DNA of 64,000 bases from Hyalangium ruber (GCF_034259325.1 NZ_JAXIVS010000022.1:1-64000); one strand, 5' to 3'; counted from the first letter of the stretch, positions 1 to 8,508 are shown. Numbers and translations: made by a program. Notes: generated by a model from the letters alone, not told the origin.

Positions 1-35
1 AGCGAAGAATTTGGCTCCCAGGCCAACGCGCTGGC

Positions 36-266
36 CTAGCCGAGCCGGGCACTGATGCGCTCCTCGACCTGCTCCCAGGAAACCGTCTTCACGCTCCCGT
101 TGAGCACTTCACGAGCCCGGCGCTCCAGTTCCGCAGACCACTCGACCTGGGCCTCCGGGTCCTCGTCCTCAACCTCCAAGCTGAGCAGAAGCTTGTGGGC
201 AACCTCGGCGCGCTCCTCTGGGGGAAGCCGCAGCACATCCGAGAGGAGGTCTTCCTTGGTCGCCAT
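36..266 (-). CDS. Putative addiction-module antitoxin (unstable antitoxin family)
   Basis: A 76-residue acidic protein starting MATKEDLLSDVLRLPPEER. The helix-forming N-terminus, the LPPEERAEVAHKLLLSL stretch and the C-terminal SWEQVEERI match the small addiction-module component family that pairs with RelE/ParE-type toxins. The ATG at 264-266 is chosen because the upstream extension runs through the terminator and tRNA region. A partner toxin would lie downstream on the same strand, below position 36, and so outside the window. Family assignment comes from sequence pattern only; toxin pairing is inferred. Confidence 0.7.
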   Translation of the reverse strand: MATKEDLLSDVLRLPPEERAEVAHKLLLSLEVEDEDPEAQVEWSAELERRAREVLNGSVKTVSWEQVEERISARLG

Positions 267-378
267 CGGGCAGAGTTTAAGCCCCGCCCCATCCACCGGC
301 AACGAACGCCCGGCCCGGAGGGCTGCCAGAATCGAGCCCTCTCCGCTTGCCGCGGGTTTGCGGCTGAAGGGCGTCGGG

Positions 379-431
379 GAAAAACAAAAGCCCTGGAGTT
401 TCTGCGGAAGTCCGCGAAACCCCAGGGCTTT
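379..431 (-). terminator. Rho-independent terminator of tRNA-Pro
   Basis: Inverted repeat with outer arms 387-396 (AAAGCCCTGG) and 422-431, and further pairing inside. On the minus strand it is followed by a T-rich run (TTTTGTTTTT). It lies directly downstream of the tRNA gene. Confidence 0.85.
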
Positions 432-435
432 CGAA

Positions 436-512
436 TGGTCGGGGAGACAGGATTTGAACCTGCGACCCCTTGGTCCCGAACCAAGTGCTCTACCAGGCTG
501 AGCCACTCCCCG
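436..512 (-). tRNA. tRNA-Pro (anticodon CGG)
   Basis: Read on the minus strand this is a 77-nt cloverleaf. The acceptor stem CGGGGAG pairs with CTCCCCG, followed by A and an encoded CCA. The D arm holds GGCTCAGCCTGGTAGAGC. The anticodon arm is CTTGG-TTCGGGA-CCAAG, giving anticodon CGG. The T arm contains GGTTCAAATCC. A strong terminator follows at once, so the tRNA appears to be a single-gene unit. Confidence 0.96.
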
Positions 513-679
513 TTACCTGTCCTCTGCCGGGGTGCTTCCTCGGGCCGACAGAGTGCGGCGGATGTACCCGACCCGCCCGGCTGAGTCAACGTCTCAAGCA
601 CCCCTTTTCGTTCCTCCTACCTCCCAAACGCCAGCAGGCCTCCGCTCCACCCGGGGGCTCGCCGCCCCGGTCGCCTTTC

Positions 680-1339
680 CTACCCCTCCGGCCTCAGCGA
701 ACGGATCGCCTGCGCGTAGTCCTTCGAGCCAAACACGTACGAGCCCGCCACCAGCACCGTCGCCCCCGCCTCCACCACCCGCCGCGCCGTCTCCGCGTTG
801 ATGCCCCCGTCCACCTCGATGTCCGTGTTCAACCCCCGAGCGTCCATCATCGCCCTCAGCCGCCGCACCTTGTCCACCGTCGACTCGATGAAGCTCTGCC
901 CCCCAAACCCCGGGTTCACACTCATCAACAGCACCATCTCCACCTCCCCCAACACGTCCTCCACCGCGGACACTGGCGTCGAGGGGTTCAGCACCACCGC
1001 CGGCCGCGCGCCCGCCTGGCGGATCTGCTGCAACGTCCGGTGCAGGTGAGGGCTCGCCTCCACGTGAACCGTCAGGATGTCCGCTCCCGCCTTCGCGAAC
1101 GCCTCCACGTACCGCTCCGGCTCCACGATCATCAGATGCACGTCCAGCGGCCGGGTCGCCGACCGCTTGATGGCCTCCACCACCACCGGCCCGATCGTGA
1201 TGTTCGGCACGAACCGGCCATCCATGACATCCACGTGAACCCAGTCCGCCCCCGCCGCCTCCACGGCGCGCACTTCCTCCGCCAGACGGCCGAAATCACA
1301 GGACAACAGCGACGGAGAGACGCGAACGGGACGGTTCAT
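680..1339 (-). CDS. rpe: Ribulose-phosphate 3-epimerase
   Basis: A 219-residue TIM-barrel enzyme that interconverts ribulose-5-phosphate and xylulose-5-phosphate in the pentose phosphate pathway. Visible family motifs are [12 protein letters not shown] at the N-terminus, the [12 protein letters not shown] metal/catalytic segment, [15 protein letters not shown] and the EVDGGIN catalytic Asp segment, then the phosphate-binding VAGSYVF. The ATG at 1337-1339 gives the usual family length; the longer open frame adds 19 unconserved residues. It starts back to back with the GAF/HD-GYP gene. Confidence 0.96.
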   Translation of the reverse strand: MNRPVRVSPSLLSCDFGRLAEEVRAVEAAGADWVHVDVMDGRFVPNITIGPVVVEAIKRSATRPLDVHLMIVEPERYVEAFAKAGADILTVHVEASPHLHRTLQQIRQAGARPAVVLNPSTPVSAVEDVLGEVEMVLLMSVNPGFGGQSFIESTVDKVRRLRAMMDARGLNTDIEVDGGINAETARRVVEAGATVLVAGSYVFGSKDYAQAIRSLRPEG

Positions 1340-1472
1340 GGCGGGTCCGCTTCTTAACCGCTCCGGGTTTCCAACGGTACCGGACATTCCCTGCATGCAC
1401 GCCGGTGGACACCCCGCTATCCAGTATGGTGGGCGGCCAGGCAGGCCGGACCCTCACGCGTCGTGCTACAAC

Positions 1473-3023
1473 ATGCGTGCCGACCCAACCCACGCCGTCA
1501 CCCGGAGTCGCTCACCGGTGCTTTTCTCGTCCGACGAAAACGCTCTGACCCGCCGTCTTCAAAAGCTCACGTCCATTCTCGACGTGACCAAGGCGATGAG
1601 CGCCGAGCGCGATCTCGACCTGCTCCTGCCTCTCATCATCTATGAGGCCTCCAAGGTCGTCGAGGCTGACCGCTGCTCGCTCTTCATCCTCGACCGCGAG
1701 CGCAATGAGCTGTGGAGCAAGGTCGCTCAGGGCTCCAAGAACGAGATCCGCCTGCCCGTCGGCAGCGGCATCGCCGGCCAGGTCGCCGCCACCGGCGCCG
1801 TCATCAACATCCCGGATGCCTACTCCGACGAGCGTTTCAACCGCTCCTTCGACATCTCCAGCGGCTACCGCACGCAGACCATCCTCTGCGTCCCCATGCG
1901 CGATGCCAATGGTGAAGTCACCGGCGTCATCCAGGCCCTCAACAAGCGCGGCGGCCGCAGCTTCGACGCCGAGGACGAGGAGCTGCTGCTCGCTCTGGGC
2001 GCCCAGGCCGCTGGCGCCATCGAGAACGCCCTGCTCCACGAGGAGATCAACCGTCTCTTCGAGGGCTTCGTCTCCGCCTCCGTCGTCGCCATCGAAGCGC
2101 GCGACCCGTCCACCGCCGGTCACTCCGGCCGCGTGGCCGACCTCACCGTGTCGCTCGCTCAGACCCTCGAGCACCTGGAGAACGGCTCCTACGCCAACAC
2201 CCGCTTCTCCGCCGTGGAGTTGCAGGAGCTGCGCTACGCCTCGCTGCTCCATGACTTCGGCAAGGTCGGCGTGCGCGAGGCCGTGCTCGTCAAGGCCGAG
2301 AAGCTCTACCCCCATGAGCTGGAGATGCTGCGCGCCCGCTTCCAGATCGCGCGCAAGGATCTGCAGCTCCAGAGCTACCGCCGCCGCCTCGCCGCCGTGA
2401 AGGTACGCGGCGACAAGGCCCTCGCCGAGATCGACGGCGAGGAGGATGAGCGGCTCGCCGAGGACCTCAAGCGCCTGGATGAAGTGTTCGACTTCCTCCT
2501 CACCTGCAACCGCCCCACCGTGCTCGCCCAGGGCGGCTTCGAGCGCCTCACCGAGCTGCGCAAGCTCACCTATACCGACTCGCGCGAGCAGTCCCAGCCA
2601 CTGCTGCTCGACGGAGAGATCCGCTCGCTGTCCATCCCCCGTGGCACCCTCTCCACCGAGGAGCGCAAGGAGATCGAGAGCCACGTCGAGCACACCTACC
2701 GCTTCCTCTCGCAGATCCCCTGGACGCGCGCCCTGCGCCGCGTGCCGGAGATCGCCTACGCCCACCACGAGAAGCTCGATGGCACCGGCTACCCCCGCGC
2801 CATCCCCGAGAAGACCATCCCCGTGCAGTCGAAGATGATGGCCATCTCGGACATCTACGACGCGCTCACCGCCTCCGATCGGCCCTACAAGAAGGCCGTA
2901 CCCCACACGCTCGCCCTCGACATCCTCAACAAGGAGGCCAAGGGCGGACAGCTCGACCGCGAGCTGCTCACCGTGTTCATCGAGGCGGAGATCCCCCGGA
3001 AGGCCCTGGGCTCCGTGAAGTAA
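1473..3023 (+). CDS. GAF domain / HD-GYP protein with an internal insertion
   Basis: A 516-residue cytoplasmic signalling protein. Residues about 40-190 form a GAF sensor domain (RCSLFILDRERNELWSK, GIAGQVAATG, VPMRD). Residues 205-500 form an HD-GYP phosphodiesterase domain: HSGR near 217, HDFGK at 260, HVEHTY near 404 and the HHEKLDGTGYP signature at 431-441, then ISDIYDALTASDRPYK. HD-GYP enzymes hydrolyse cyclic-di-GMP. Roughly 105 extra residues (about 285-392), largely charged and helical, separate HDFGK from the next metal-ligand segment, which is much more than usual. The ATG at 1473 is preferred; the open frame extends 45 residues further but overlaps the rpe start. Confidence 0.88.
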   Translation: MRADPTHAVTRSRSPVLFSSDENALTRRLQKLTSILDVTKAMSAERDLDLLLPLIIYEASKVVEADRCSLFILDRERNELWSKVAQGSKNEIRLPVGSGIAGQVAATGAVINIPDAYSDERFNRSFDISSGYRTQTILCVPMRDANGEVTGVIQALNKRGGRSFDAEDEELLLALGAQAAGAIENALLHEEINRLFEGFVSASVVAIEARDPSTAGHSGRVADLTVSLAQTLEHLENGSYANTRFSAVELQELRYASLLHDFGKVGVREAVLVKAEKLYPHELEMLRARFQIARKDLQLQSYRRRLAAVKVRGDKALAEIDGEEDERLAEDLKRLDEVFDFLLTCNRPTVLAQGGFERLTELRKLTYTDSREQSQPLLLDGEIRSLSIPRGTLSTEERKEIESHVEHTYRFLSQIPWTRALRRVPEIAYAHHEKLDGTGYPRAIPEKTIPVQSKMMAISDIYDALTASDRPYKKAVPHTLALDILNKEAKGGQLDRELLTVFIEAEIPRKALGSVK

Positions 3024-3024
3024 G

Positions 3025-3420
3025 GCGTTCCGGCTTCGCCGCATCCTCATCCTCGGCGTGCTGCGCCCGAACGGCGCCGACGGCGGGTTCCAGCACCTGA
3101 AGCACCTGCTGGCCCCGAGGCTCGACGCGGAAGGGGGTACCCTCGTGCTCAGCGCCCACCAGACCCAGGCCACCGAGCTCGGCGGCGGCCTGCTCCACCC
3201 GCCCGTCAACGGCCACTCCTTCGTCGCGAAGTACACGATGAGCGGCGCCTTCCGCTGGGCCCGGGTGGTGGCCATGACCAGCTACTCCCCGCATGTGGCG
3301 CTGCTGCCGGATGGCGGGACCGTGGGCGTGCTGCCCGTCTTCGATCGCGTCTTCTTCGATCAGAGAACCTGGAGCAGCACCGGCCGGTTCGACACGCTCT
3401 TCTTCAACGCCGGGCCCTAG
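3025..3420 (+). pseudogene. C-terminal remnant of a beta-propeller-repeat surface protein
   Basis: The frame is open from inside the preceding gene to a stop at 3418-3420, with no good start codon or ribosome binding site. Its translation reads like the last one and a half repeats of a secreted repeat protein: DAEGGTLVL, ELGGGLLHP, SFVAKYTMSGAFRWARV, then LPDGGTVGV and STGRFDTLFF. SBBP-type repeats have this D-x-G ... FVAKY-x-x-x-G-x-x-x-W-A-R layout. The missing N-terminus, signal peptide and start suggest a decayed fragment. A short functional GTG-started ORF (3058) cannot be excluded. Confidence 0.45.
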
Positions 3421-3430
3421 CCCGCAAAGC

Positions 3431-3469
3431 AGAAGCCCCTCCCACCGGGTGGTGTGGAGGGGCTTCTTT
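3431..3469. terminator. Intrinsic terminator hairpin between the remnant and pyk
   Basis: A perfect 12-bp inverted repeat (AGAAGCCCCTCC at 3431-3442 and its complement at 3456-3467) with a 13-nt loop, followed on the plus strand by TTTA. It sits 10 bp beyond the pyk stop and 10 bp beyond the plus-strand remnant, so it can serve both strands. Confidence 0.75.
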
Positions 3470-3478
3470 ACTTCCGCG

Positions 3479-4918
3479 CTACGAAGCTCCGCCCTGGATG
3501 GTGTGCAGCCGCAGGCTGTTGATCTTGCCCGGCTGCCCCACCGGCGCGCCGTAGACGATGACGATGCGATCGCCCGCCCGGGCCAGCCCACGCGCCAGGA
3601 GCTCCTCCTCCACGCGGCGCACCATCGCCTCCGTGTCCTGGATGGGCTCCAGCACCCGCGGCACCACGCCCCACAGGAGCGCCAGCCGGCGGCGCACTTC
3701 CTGGTTCGGGCTGAACGCGACAATCGGAACCGGCGGCCGGTAGTGCGCCAGCAGCCGCGCCGTCACGCCCGACAGCGTGAACGCCGCGATGAGCGAGGCT
3801 CCGCTCGCCGCCGCCGCCTGGCACGCCACCCGGGCAATCACGTCCGGGAAGTGCGCCGGCAGCCCCAGCGGCGCGTCGATGATCCGCCCCAGGTTCTGCA
3901 CCCGCCCCGCCGACTCGGCCGCCAGCACGATGCGGTCCATCATCTGCACCGACTCGATCGGGTACTTGCCGCTGGCCGTCTCGCCCGACAGCATCACCGC
4001 GTCCGCCCCATCGAACACCGCGTTGGCCACGTCGCTGGCCTCCGCGCGCGTGGGCCGCGGGTTGTCGATCATCGAGTTGAGCATCTGCGTCGCCACGATG
4101 ACCGGCAGGCCGCGCGCGTTGGCCCGGCGGACGATGTCCTTCTGCACCGCCGGCACCTCCTCGGGCGGAATCTCCACGCCCAGGTCACCGCGCGCCACCA
4201 TCACCCCGTCCGTCTTGTCCAGGATGGCGTCCAGCCGCGCGATGGCCTCCGGCTTCTCCAGCTTGGCGATGATGGGCACCTGCCGGCCCACCTCCGCCAT
4301 CGCCTGCCGCGCCATCTCGATGTCCGCCGGCTGCCGCACGAACGACAGCGCCAGGAAGTCCACGCCCGCCTTGATGCCGAAGACCAGGTCCTCGCGGTCC
4401 TTCGGCGTCAGCGCGTCGGCCCGCACCGCCACGCCCGGCAGGTTGATGCCCTTGTTGTTCTTCAGTACGCCGCCCACCACCACCTGCGTGCGCAACAGCT
4501 GCTTCTTGTCCGTCTCGATGACCTTGAGCTCGAGCAGACCGTCATCCAGGAGGATGCGGTCGCCCGGGTTCACGTCCGCCGCCAGGTGCGGGTACGTGGT
4601 GGAGACGATGTCGTCGTTGCCCTTCACGCTCTCATCGGTGGTGATGGAGAACGTGGCGCCCTCCTTCAGCTCCGTGCTTCCGGTGATGAAGCGGCCGGTG
4701 CGGATCTTCGGGCCCTGCAGGTCCCCGAGGATGCCCACCGCCTTGCGCACCTTCATCGAGGCCGCGCGCAGCTTGGCGATGTTCTCCGCGTGCTGCTCGT
4801 GGCTGCCGTGGGAGAAGTTCAACCGGGCCACATCCATGCCCGCGTCCAGCAGCGCCTCCAGCATCTCCTGGCTCTGGCTGGCAGGGCCCAGGGTGCAGAC
4901 AATCTTTGCTCGTCGCAT
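3479..4918 (-). CDS. pyk: Pyruvate kinase
   Basis: A 479-residue glycolytic enzyme that converts phosphoenolpyruvate and ADP to pyruvate and ATP. It begins MRRAKIVCTLGPAS, the canonical start. Visible motifs are RLNFSHG (34-39), LGDLQGPKIRTG (64-75), the catalytic lysine segment IIAKLEKPEA (216-225) and the metal/substrate segment MVARGDLGVEIP (240-251), followed by ATQMLNSM, PTRAEASDVANAV and GADAVMLSGETASGKYP. The allosteric C-domain is complete. The ATG at 4916-4918 is chosen over a frame 13 codons longer. Confidence 0.97.
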   Translation of the reverse strand: MRRAKIVCTLGPASQSQEMLEALLDAGMDVARLNFSHGSHEQHAENIAKLRAASMKVRKAVGILGDLQGPKIRTGRFITGSTELKEGATFSITTDESVKGNDDIVSTTYPHLAADVNPGDRILLDDGLLELKVIETDKKQLLRTQVVVGGVLKNNKGINLPGVAVRADALTPKDREDLVFGIKAGVDFLALSFVRQPADIEMARQAMAEVGRQVPIIAKLEKPEAIARLDAILDKTDGVMVARGDLGVEIPPEEVPAVQKDIVRRANARGLPVIVATQMLNSMIDNPRPTRAEASDVANAVFDGADAVMLSGETASGKYPIESVQMMDRIVLAAESAGRVQNLGRIIDAPLGLPAHFPDVIARVACQAAAASGASLIAAFTLSGVTARLLAHYRPPVPIVAFSPNQEVRRRLALLWGVVPRVLEPIQDTEAMVRRVEEELLARGLARAGDRIVIVYGAPVGQPGKINSLRLHTIQGGAS

Positions 4919-5018
4919 AGGGGCAGGGAGGATGGGGGGCCCCTCGCGCGCGGTCAAGCACGCAACGCAGGCCCTTCGCTCGGTAAAACGGTAAAAGGGC
5001 TGCCAGGCCGCAGAGGCT

Positions 5019-5861
5019 TCAACCTCTCAACAACACGCCCAGGTTCTCCCGCTCCCAGCGCAGTGCGGCAGCGTAGTGCGGGAAGGCCTTCTCTCGGTCC
5101 CGGAACGCTCGCGGGTGGTGAACCCGCCGCCCGCCCCGCCCCGTGCTGGGGAAGAGCTGGTGCAGCATCTCGTGGAAGACGATGAACTCCACGAAGAAGG
5201 CAGGCACCTCGGGCCGGTCCAGCGCCGGGTGGATGCGAATCTCGCGCGTCTGGTGGTCGTAGACGCCCAGGCGGATGGACTTGCGCCGACGCCGCGGCGG
5301 CATGCGCCCCCAGCCAATGCGCGCCTGGATGCCGTCCTGGAAGTAGGTGCGGTTGACCGCCTCGAAGAGGGCCTGCAAATCGAAGCAACGCCCCTGCGGG
5401 TTGAGATCCGCGTCCGTCTCCCGACGGAACTGGCGGATGCGCGGCTGCTGGCCCCGGATGTAGTCGTCCAGGAGGCCGCCCGCTCCCCTGTGGCCCCGGC
5501 CGGCGTAGTCCGCCACCGCGCGCACTACTGGCTCGGGCGCGTCCAGGAACATGTGGTGCAGCCGCAGCTGCAGCACGTTGGCGCCCCGGCGAAAGGACAC
5601 CATCGTCGAGCGGTTGTCCGTCACCGCCAAACGCACCGGCATGCCCAGGTCCGCCGACAGTCGCCACGCCAGCGACTCGGCCCGGGAGAACAGCTCGTCG
5701 CGCGTATCGCTGACGACGCGCGGCGCTTCCTCCACCAACCGGTTGCGCACCGGTGGCTGCATCGGCACGGGCACCGGTACAGCCCCAGGCACGGGCTGCA
5801 CCTGCGGCGCCGGGCTGCCGGACAGGGTGAAGAGGGACATCTGGCGGGGGTACTCAGGCAT
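5019..5861 (-). CDS. SprT-like zinc metalloprotease domain protein
   Basis: About 280 residues. A proline/valine-rich N-terminus (about residues 15-40) leads into a SprT-like/DUF45-like peptidase domain. The zinc motif FHEMLH has HEMLH at about 230-234, with a further HH pair downstream (VHHPRAF) that could supply the third ligand. SprT-family domains in other organisms act in protein-DNA crosslink repair or as generic metalloproteases; the substrate here is unknown. It is the last gene of a probable operon with the CxxC protein and the NFACT protein. The exact start is uncertain (GTG 5864, ATG 5861 or ATG 5840). Confidence 0.72.
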   Translation of the reverse strand: MPEYPRQMSLFTLSGSPAPQVQPVPGAVPVPVPMQPPVRNRLVEEAPRVVSDTRDELFSRAESLAWRLSADLGMPVRLAVTDNRSTMVSFRRGANVLQLRLHHMFLDAPEPVVRAVADYAGRGHRGAGGLLDDYIRGQQPRIRQFRRETDADLNPQGRCFDLQALFEAVNRTYFQDGIQARIGWGRMPPRRRRKSIRLGVYDHQTREIRIHPALDRPEVPAFFVEFIVFHEMLHQLFPSTGRGGRRVHHPRAFRDREKAFPHYAAALRWERENLGVLLRG

Positions 5862-5939
5862 CACTCGCCCAGCATCGTACCCGGCACCCCCACGGACTCA
5901 AGGCCGGTCGACATCGCCCGCCTCCTCTCCGTCGTGCCG

Positions 5940-6497
5940 TCAACCGCGGCCATGGTTCCGCGCCTCCTCCGCCAGCTGCGCTCCCAGCGCCTCCACCACC
6001 TCGCGCGTCGTACCAAAAGCCACTAGCACTTGCTCCATGGACTCGGCCTCCTCCACCGCGAGGCATGCGCTGCCCTCCTCGCGCGCCGCCTGGAGGTCCC
6101 CATAGCGGCCGACCGCCAGGCTCCAGCTCCCATCCGCCCACCGCTCGAAAGGGTAGAGCCGGCAGGCTATCGGGCGCACGTCCGCGGGGAGCATGCAGCC
6201 ACGCTCGCGCTCATAGAAGACGCAGGCCCCTTCCTTCGCCAGCAGCGTCAACTGCACCGGCCCGCGGCGGAAGTAGCCCCGGTAGAGCGGCCAGCGGGCC
6301 TCGAAGTCCGCTGCCTCCTCCTCGGAGACGCCCACCTCCCGGATGAAGCGGCGCGGGGCGAGCCACGTATGCGCGGCGATGCGCTCCACGTCCGAGCGCG
6401 TCACCATCGCCAGCGACTCGGTGCCTCGCGGCTCGCAGCAGGACTTGCCCAACAGCTTCGGGCAGCGCGCACAGGCCGGGCTCTGCGGCGGCTTCAT
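5940..6497 (-). CDS. YkgJ-type cysteine-cluster protein
   Basis: A 185-residue protein with the cysteine pattern of the YkgJ/UPF0153 zinc- or iron-chelating family: CARCPKLLGKSCCEP at the N-terminus and FYERERGCMLPADVRPIACRLYPF in the middle. Such proteins are thought to bind a metal or Fe-S cluster, but their reaction is generally unknown. The ATG at 6495-6497 overlaps the stop of the upstream NFACT gene by 4 bp, so translation is probably coupled. Confidence 0.75.
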   Translation of the reverse strand: MKPPQSPACARCPKLLGKSCCEPRGTESLAMVTRSDVERIAAHTWLAPRRFIREVGVSEEEAADFEARWPLYRGYFRRGPVQLTLLAKEGACVFYERERGCMLPADVRPIACRLYPFERWADGSWSLAVGRYGDLQAAREEGSACLAVEEAESMEQVLVAFGTTREVVEALGAQLAEEARNHGRG

Positions 6498-7954
6498 CCG
6501 AGCTGCGGCTCCGCGTGGCGCGTCTTCAGCAGGCGCTCGAGCCGCTCGGGCTCCAGGCGCACCATGAACGTCTTCTCGCGGCTGTAGAGCACCTGGCCGG
6601 GCGAGGCTCCCTTCACCTTGCGGACGAACTTCACCGGCACGTAGCTCACCTCGCCCCGCGGCTCTCCCTTGGCTCCCGAGTGGTGGAGCGCCAGGTGCGC
6701 GGCATCCAGCAACACCTCCTGCGCCACCTCCATGCCCTTGCCCAGCGGCACCACCACGTGGCTGCCCGGCTGCCCCCTCGCGTGCAGCCACAGGTGGTAG
6801 GGCCGCGCCACCTTGAAGGTCAGCGCGTCATTGTCCTCCGAGCCCCGCCCCACCCAGATGCGCTGGCCCCCGTGCCCCACGTACTCCTTATAAGGACGGC
6901 CCTCCTGCGGCCCCTCCTCTCCCGCCGGGATGTGGAGCACCTCCGCCTGGGCCAGCAGCGCCGCCTCGTCCATTCGCTCCAACTGCTCCAGCGCTGACTG
7001 CGCGTGCGCCACCTCGCGGGCCAGCTCCGCCTCGCGCCGGCGCGCCTGCTCCACGCCTCGCGTCAGCCGCTTGTACTGGTGGAAGCGCCAGTCCACCTCC
7101 TCCTTCGGCGAGCGCTTCGGGTCCAGCGTCACCTTCACGTCCTCCACGCCCGCCTCCGTATAGGCGGTGAGCGTCACCTCCGTGGCGCCCCGGCGCAGGC
7201 GGTGCATGTTCTGCGTGAGCAGCTCGCCCAGCCGGCGGTGCTCCTCCGCCTCCGGTCCTCGCGCCGCTTCGGCCCGCACCTTCTCCAGTGTCCGCCCCGA
7301 GCGCTTGAGCCGCGCCCGATAGGGCTGCGCCAGGCGCCGACGAATCGTCTCCGCGCGGCTCTTGCGGTCCCGCTCTCCCAGCAGCCGCTCGGCGGCCTCC
7401 GCATAGGGGGCGAAGTCTCCCGGCACGGGTGCCAGGCGCGAGGAGGACTGGCGCGCCTTCTCCAGCGCCTCGGGCGCGAGGGGCTCCGGTGGCGTCCACT
7501 GCGCTCCCGGGTACAGCCCCCGACGCTGGCCCAGTCCCTCGCCCGAGAGCATCAGCACCCGCCCGCTCTCGCTCAGCAGCACCAGCCCGCCCGGTGACGA
7601 CAGCTCCAGCACCAGCCGCCGCGTGCCCTCCTCCTCTTGATGGAAGTCGAGCTCCACCACGCGCTCGGCCTCGCGCCAGCGCGCGCCGCGCAGCTTGAAG
7701 CCCGTGAGCTCCTGGCGCAGCCACCGCTGAAAGGGCGCGGGCTCTCCCGGCGTGGGGAAGCGATCAGCGGCCACCGAGAGCCGCGAGAGCTCTCCTTCCG
7801 CGCACAGGCACAGGAAGAAGGAGCGTCCGGGAATGCGCATCTCCACGTACGCCAGGCGCGGCAGCGGGCACCACGCCTTCTGCACCACCGCGCCCTTGAG
7901 GCGCTCCCCCACCTCCACCACCACCTGCTCCAGCTCCGTGGGCCGCAGCGACAT
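6494..7954 (-). CDS. NFACT-family protein, RqcH/Rqc2-like
   Basis: A 486-residue protein with an NFACT-N domain (about 1-200), a long helical coiled-coil middle (about 200-350, RRRLAQPYRARLKRSGRTLEKVR onward) and an NFACT-R domain (about 360-460, GRPYKEY, IWVGRGSEDNDALTFKVA, LWLHARGQPGSHVVV). Bacillus RqcH binds stalled 50S subunits and recruits Ala-tRNA for C-terminal tailing. Here the NFACT-N segment that carries the Asp-Arg pair in RqcH reads WREAERVVEL, so the pair appears to be Glu-Arg. It is the first gene of a three-gene operon. Family certain; tailing activity inferred. Confidence 0.85.
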   Translation of the reverse strand: MSLRPTELEQVVVEVGERLKGAVVQKAWCPLPRLAYVEMRIPGRSFFLCLCAEGELSRLSVAADRFPTPGEPAPFQRWLRQELTGFKLRGARWREAERVVELDFHQEEEGTRRLVLELSSPGGLVLLSESGRVLMLSGEGLGQRRGLYPGAQWTPPEPLAPEALEKARQSSSRLAPVPGDFAPYAEAAERLLGERDRKSRAETIRRRLAQPYRARLKRSGRTLEKVRAEAARGPEAEEHRRLGELLTQNMHRLRRGATEVTLTAYTEAGVEDVKVTLDPKRSPKEEVDWRFHQYKRLTRGVEQARRREAELAREVAHAQSALEQLERMDEAALLAQAEVLHIPAGEEGPQEGRPYKEYVGHGGQRIWVGRGSEDNDALTFKVARPYHLWLHARGQPGSHVVVPLGKGMEVAQEVLLDAAHLALHHSGAKGEPRGEVSYVPVKFVRKVKGASPGQVLYSREKTFMVRLEPERLERLLKTRHAEPQLG

Positions 7955-7971
7955 GAGGCCCCTCCCCTCTG

Positions 7972-8010
7972 GAAAAATGAAAACGGCTCGGCGGAGTCCG
8001 CCGAGCCGTT
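7972..8010 (-). terminator. Terminator of the histone-like gene
   Basis: A near-perfect 14-bp palindromic stem (AACGGCTCGGCGGA at 7982-7995, complement at 7997-8010). On the minus strand it is followed by TTTTCATTTTT. It lies 40 bp past the stop of the histone-like gene. Confidence 0.85.
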
Positions 8011-8050
8011 CACGGGAGTCTAATGGAGTCTAACGCCCGTGGAGACCGCT

Positions 8051-8212
8051 TCAGGCCGTGGGGGCCGGGGTCGCAGCCGCCTTCTTGCGGGAGGCAGTCT
8101 TGCGCGTGGCCTTCTTGGCAGCCCCGCCCTTCTTCGCCGCCGTCTTCTTCTTCGGGGCGGCGGACTTCTTCGTGGTCTTCGCGGTCTTCGCGGTCTTCTT
8201 CTTGGCGGCCAT
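8051..8212 (-). CDS. Small histone H1-like lysine/alanine-rich protein
   Basis: A 53-residue, extremely basic protein starting MAAKKKTAKTAKTTKKSAA, made almost entirely of Lys, Ala, Thr, Pro and Arg, as in the C-terminal tails of histone H1 and bacterial H1-like proteins. No folded domain is evident. It probably binds nucleic acid non-specifically and helps compact the nucleoid. It has its own upstream region and terminator, so it is monocistronic. Function is inferred from composition. Confidence 0.8.
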   Translation of the reverse strand: MAAKKKTAKTAKTTKKSAAPKKKTAAKKGGAAKKATRKTASRKKAAATPAPTA

Positions 8213-8508
8213 GCAAAACCCTCCGTTGAGTTGGTTGCCCACACCCAAGGGGGGTGGGGCCCTGCACTCGCACTTCGTGATCGAGTGCTTGGAACTAATG
8301 GTAGAGGCGACTTGCGTGTGTGTCAACGCATGGTGACGTATTGCAGTGCGTGGCGAGGGCCGATTTTTCGGCCTCCGCGCATTCAGCGGCCCCAAAGTCG
8401 GGCCAGCGGCGAGCAGCCGAGCCCTCGCCGAGGCCGAAAAATCGGCTCCGGACGCGCTTCGCCGCGCGGGCCGAGAATTCGGCTCCGGACTAGGGTGCGC
8501 GCCCGACC
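8213..8508. other. Intergenic region between histone-like gene and GH1 gene
   Basis: About 300 bp of divergent upstream sequence. The part nearest the histone-like gene (8270-8340) is relatively AT-rich and probably holds its promoter. The right half holds a family of short palindromic repeats, listed separately. No coding frame here looks real. Confidence 0.5.
8359..8490. repeat. Cluster of short palindromic repeats (REP-like)
   Basis: Three related units share the core CCGA-A/T-rich-TCGG. GCCGATTTTTCGGCCTC (8359-8375) is the exact inverted copy of 8430-8446. A third unit, CCGAGAATTCGGCTCCGGAC (8471-8490), is a direct near-copy of the second (CCGAAAAATCGGCTCCGGAC). The inverted pair could form a hairpin with a 54-nt loop. 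The first bases of the window (GAAGAATTTGGCTCC) resemble the same unit. Confidence 0.6.
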
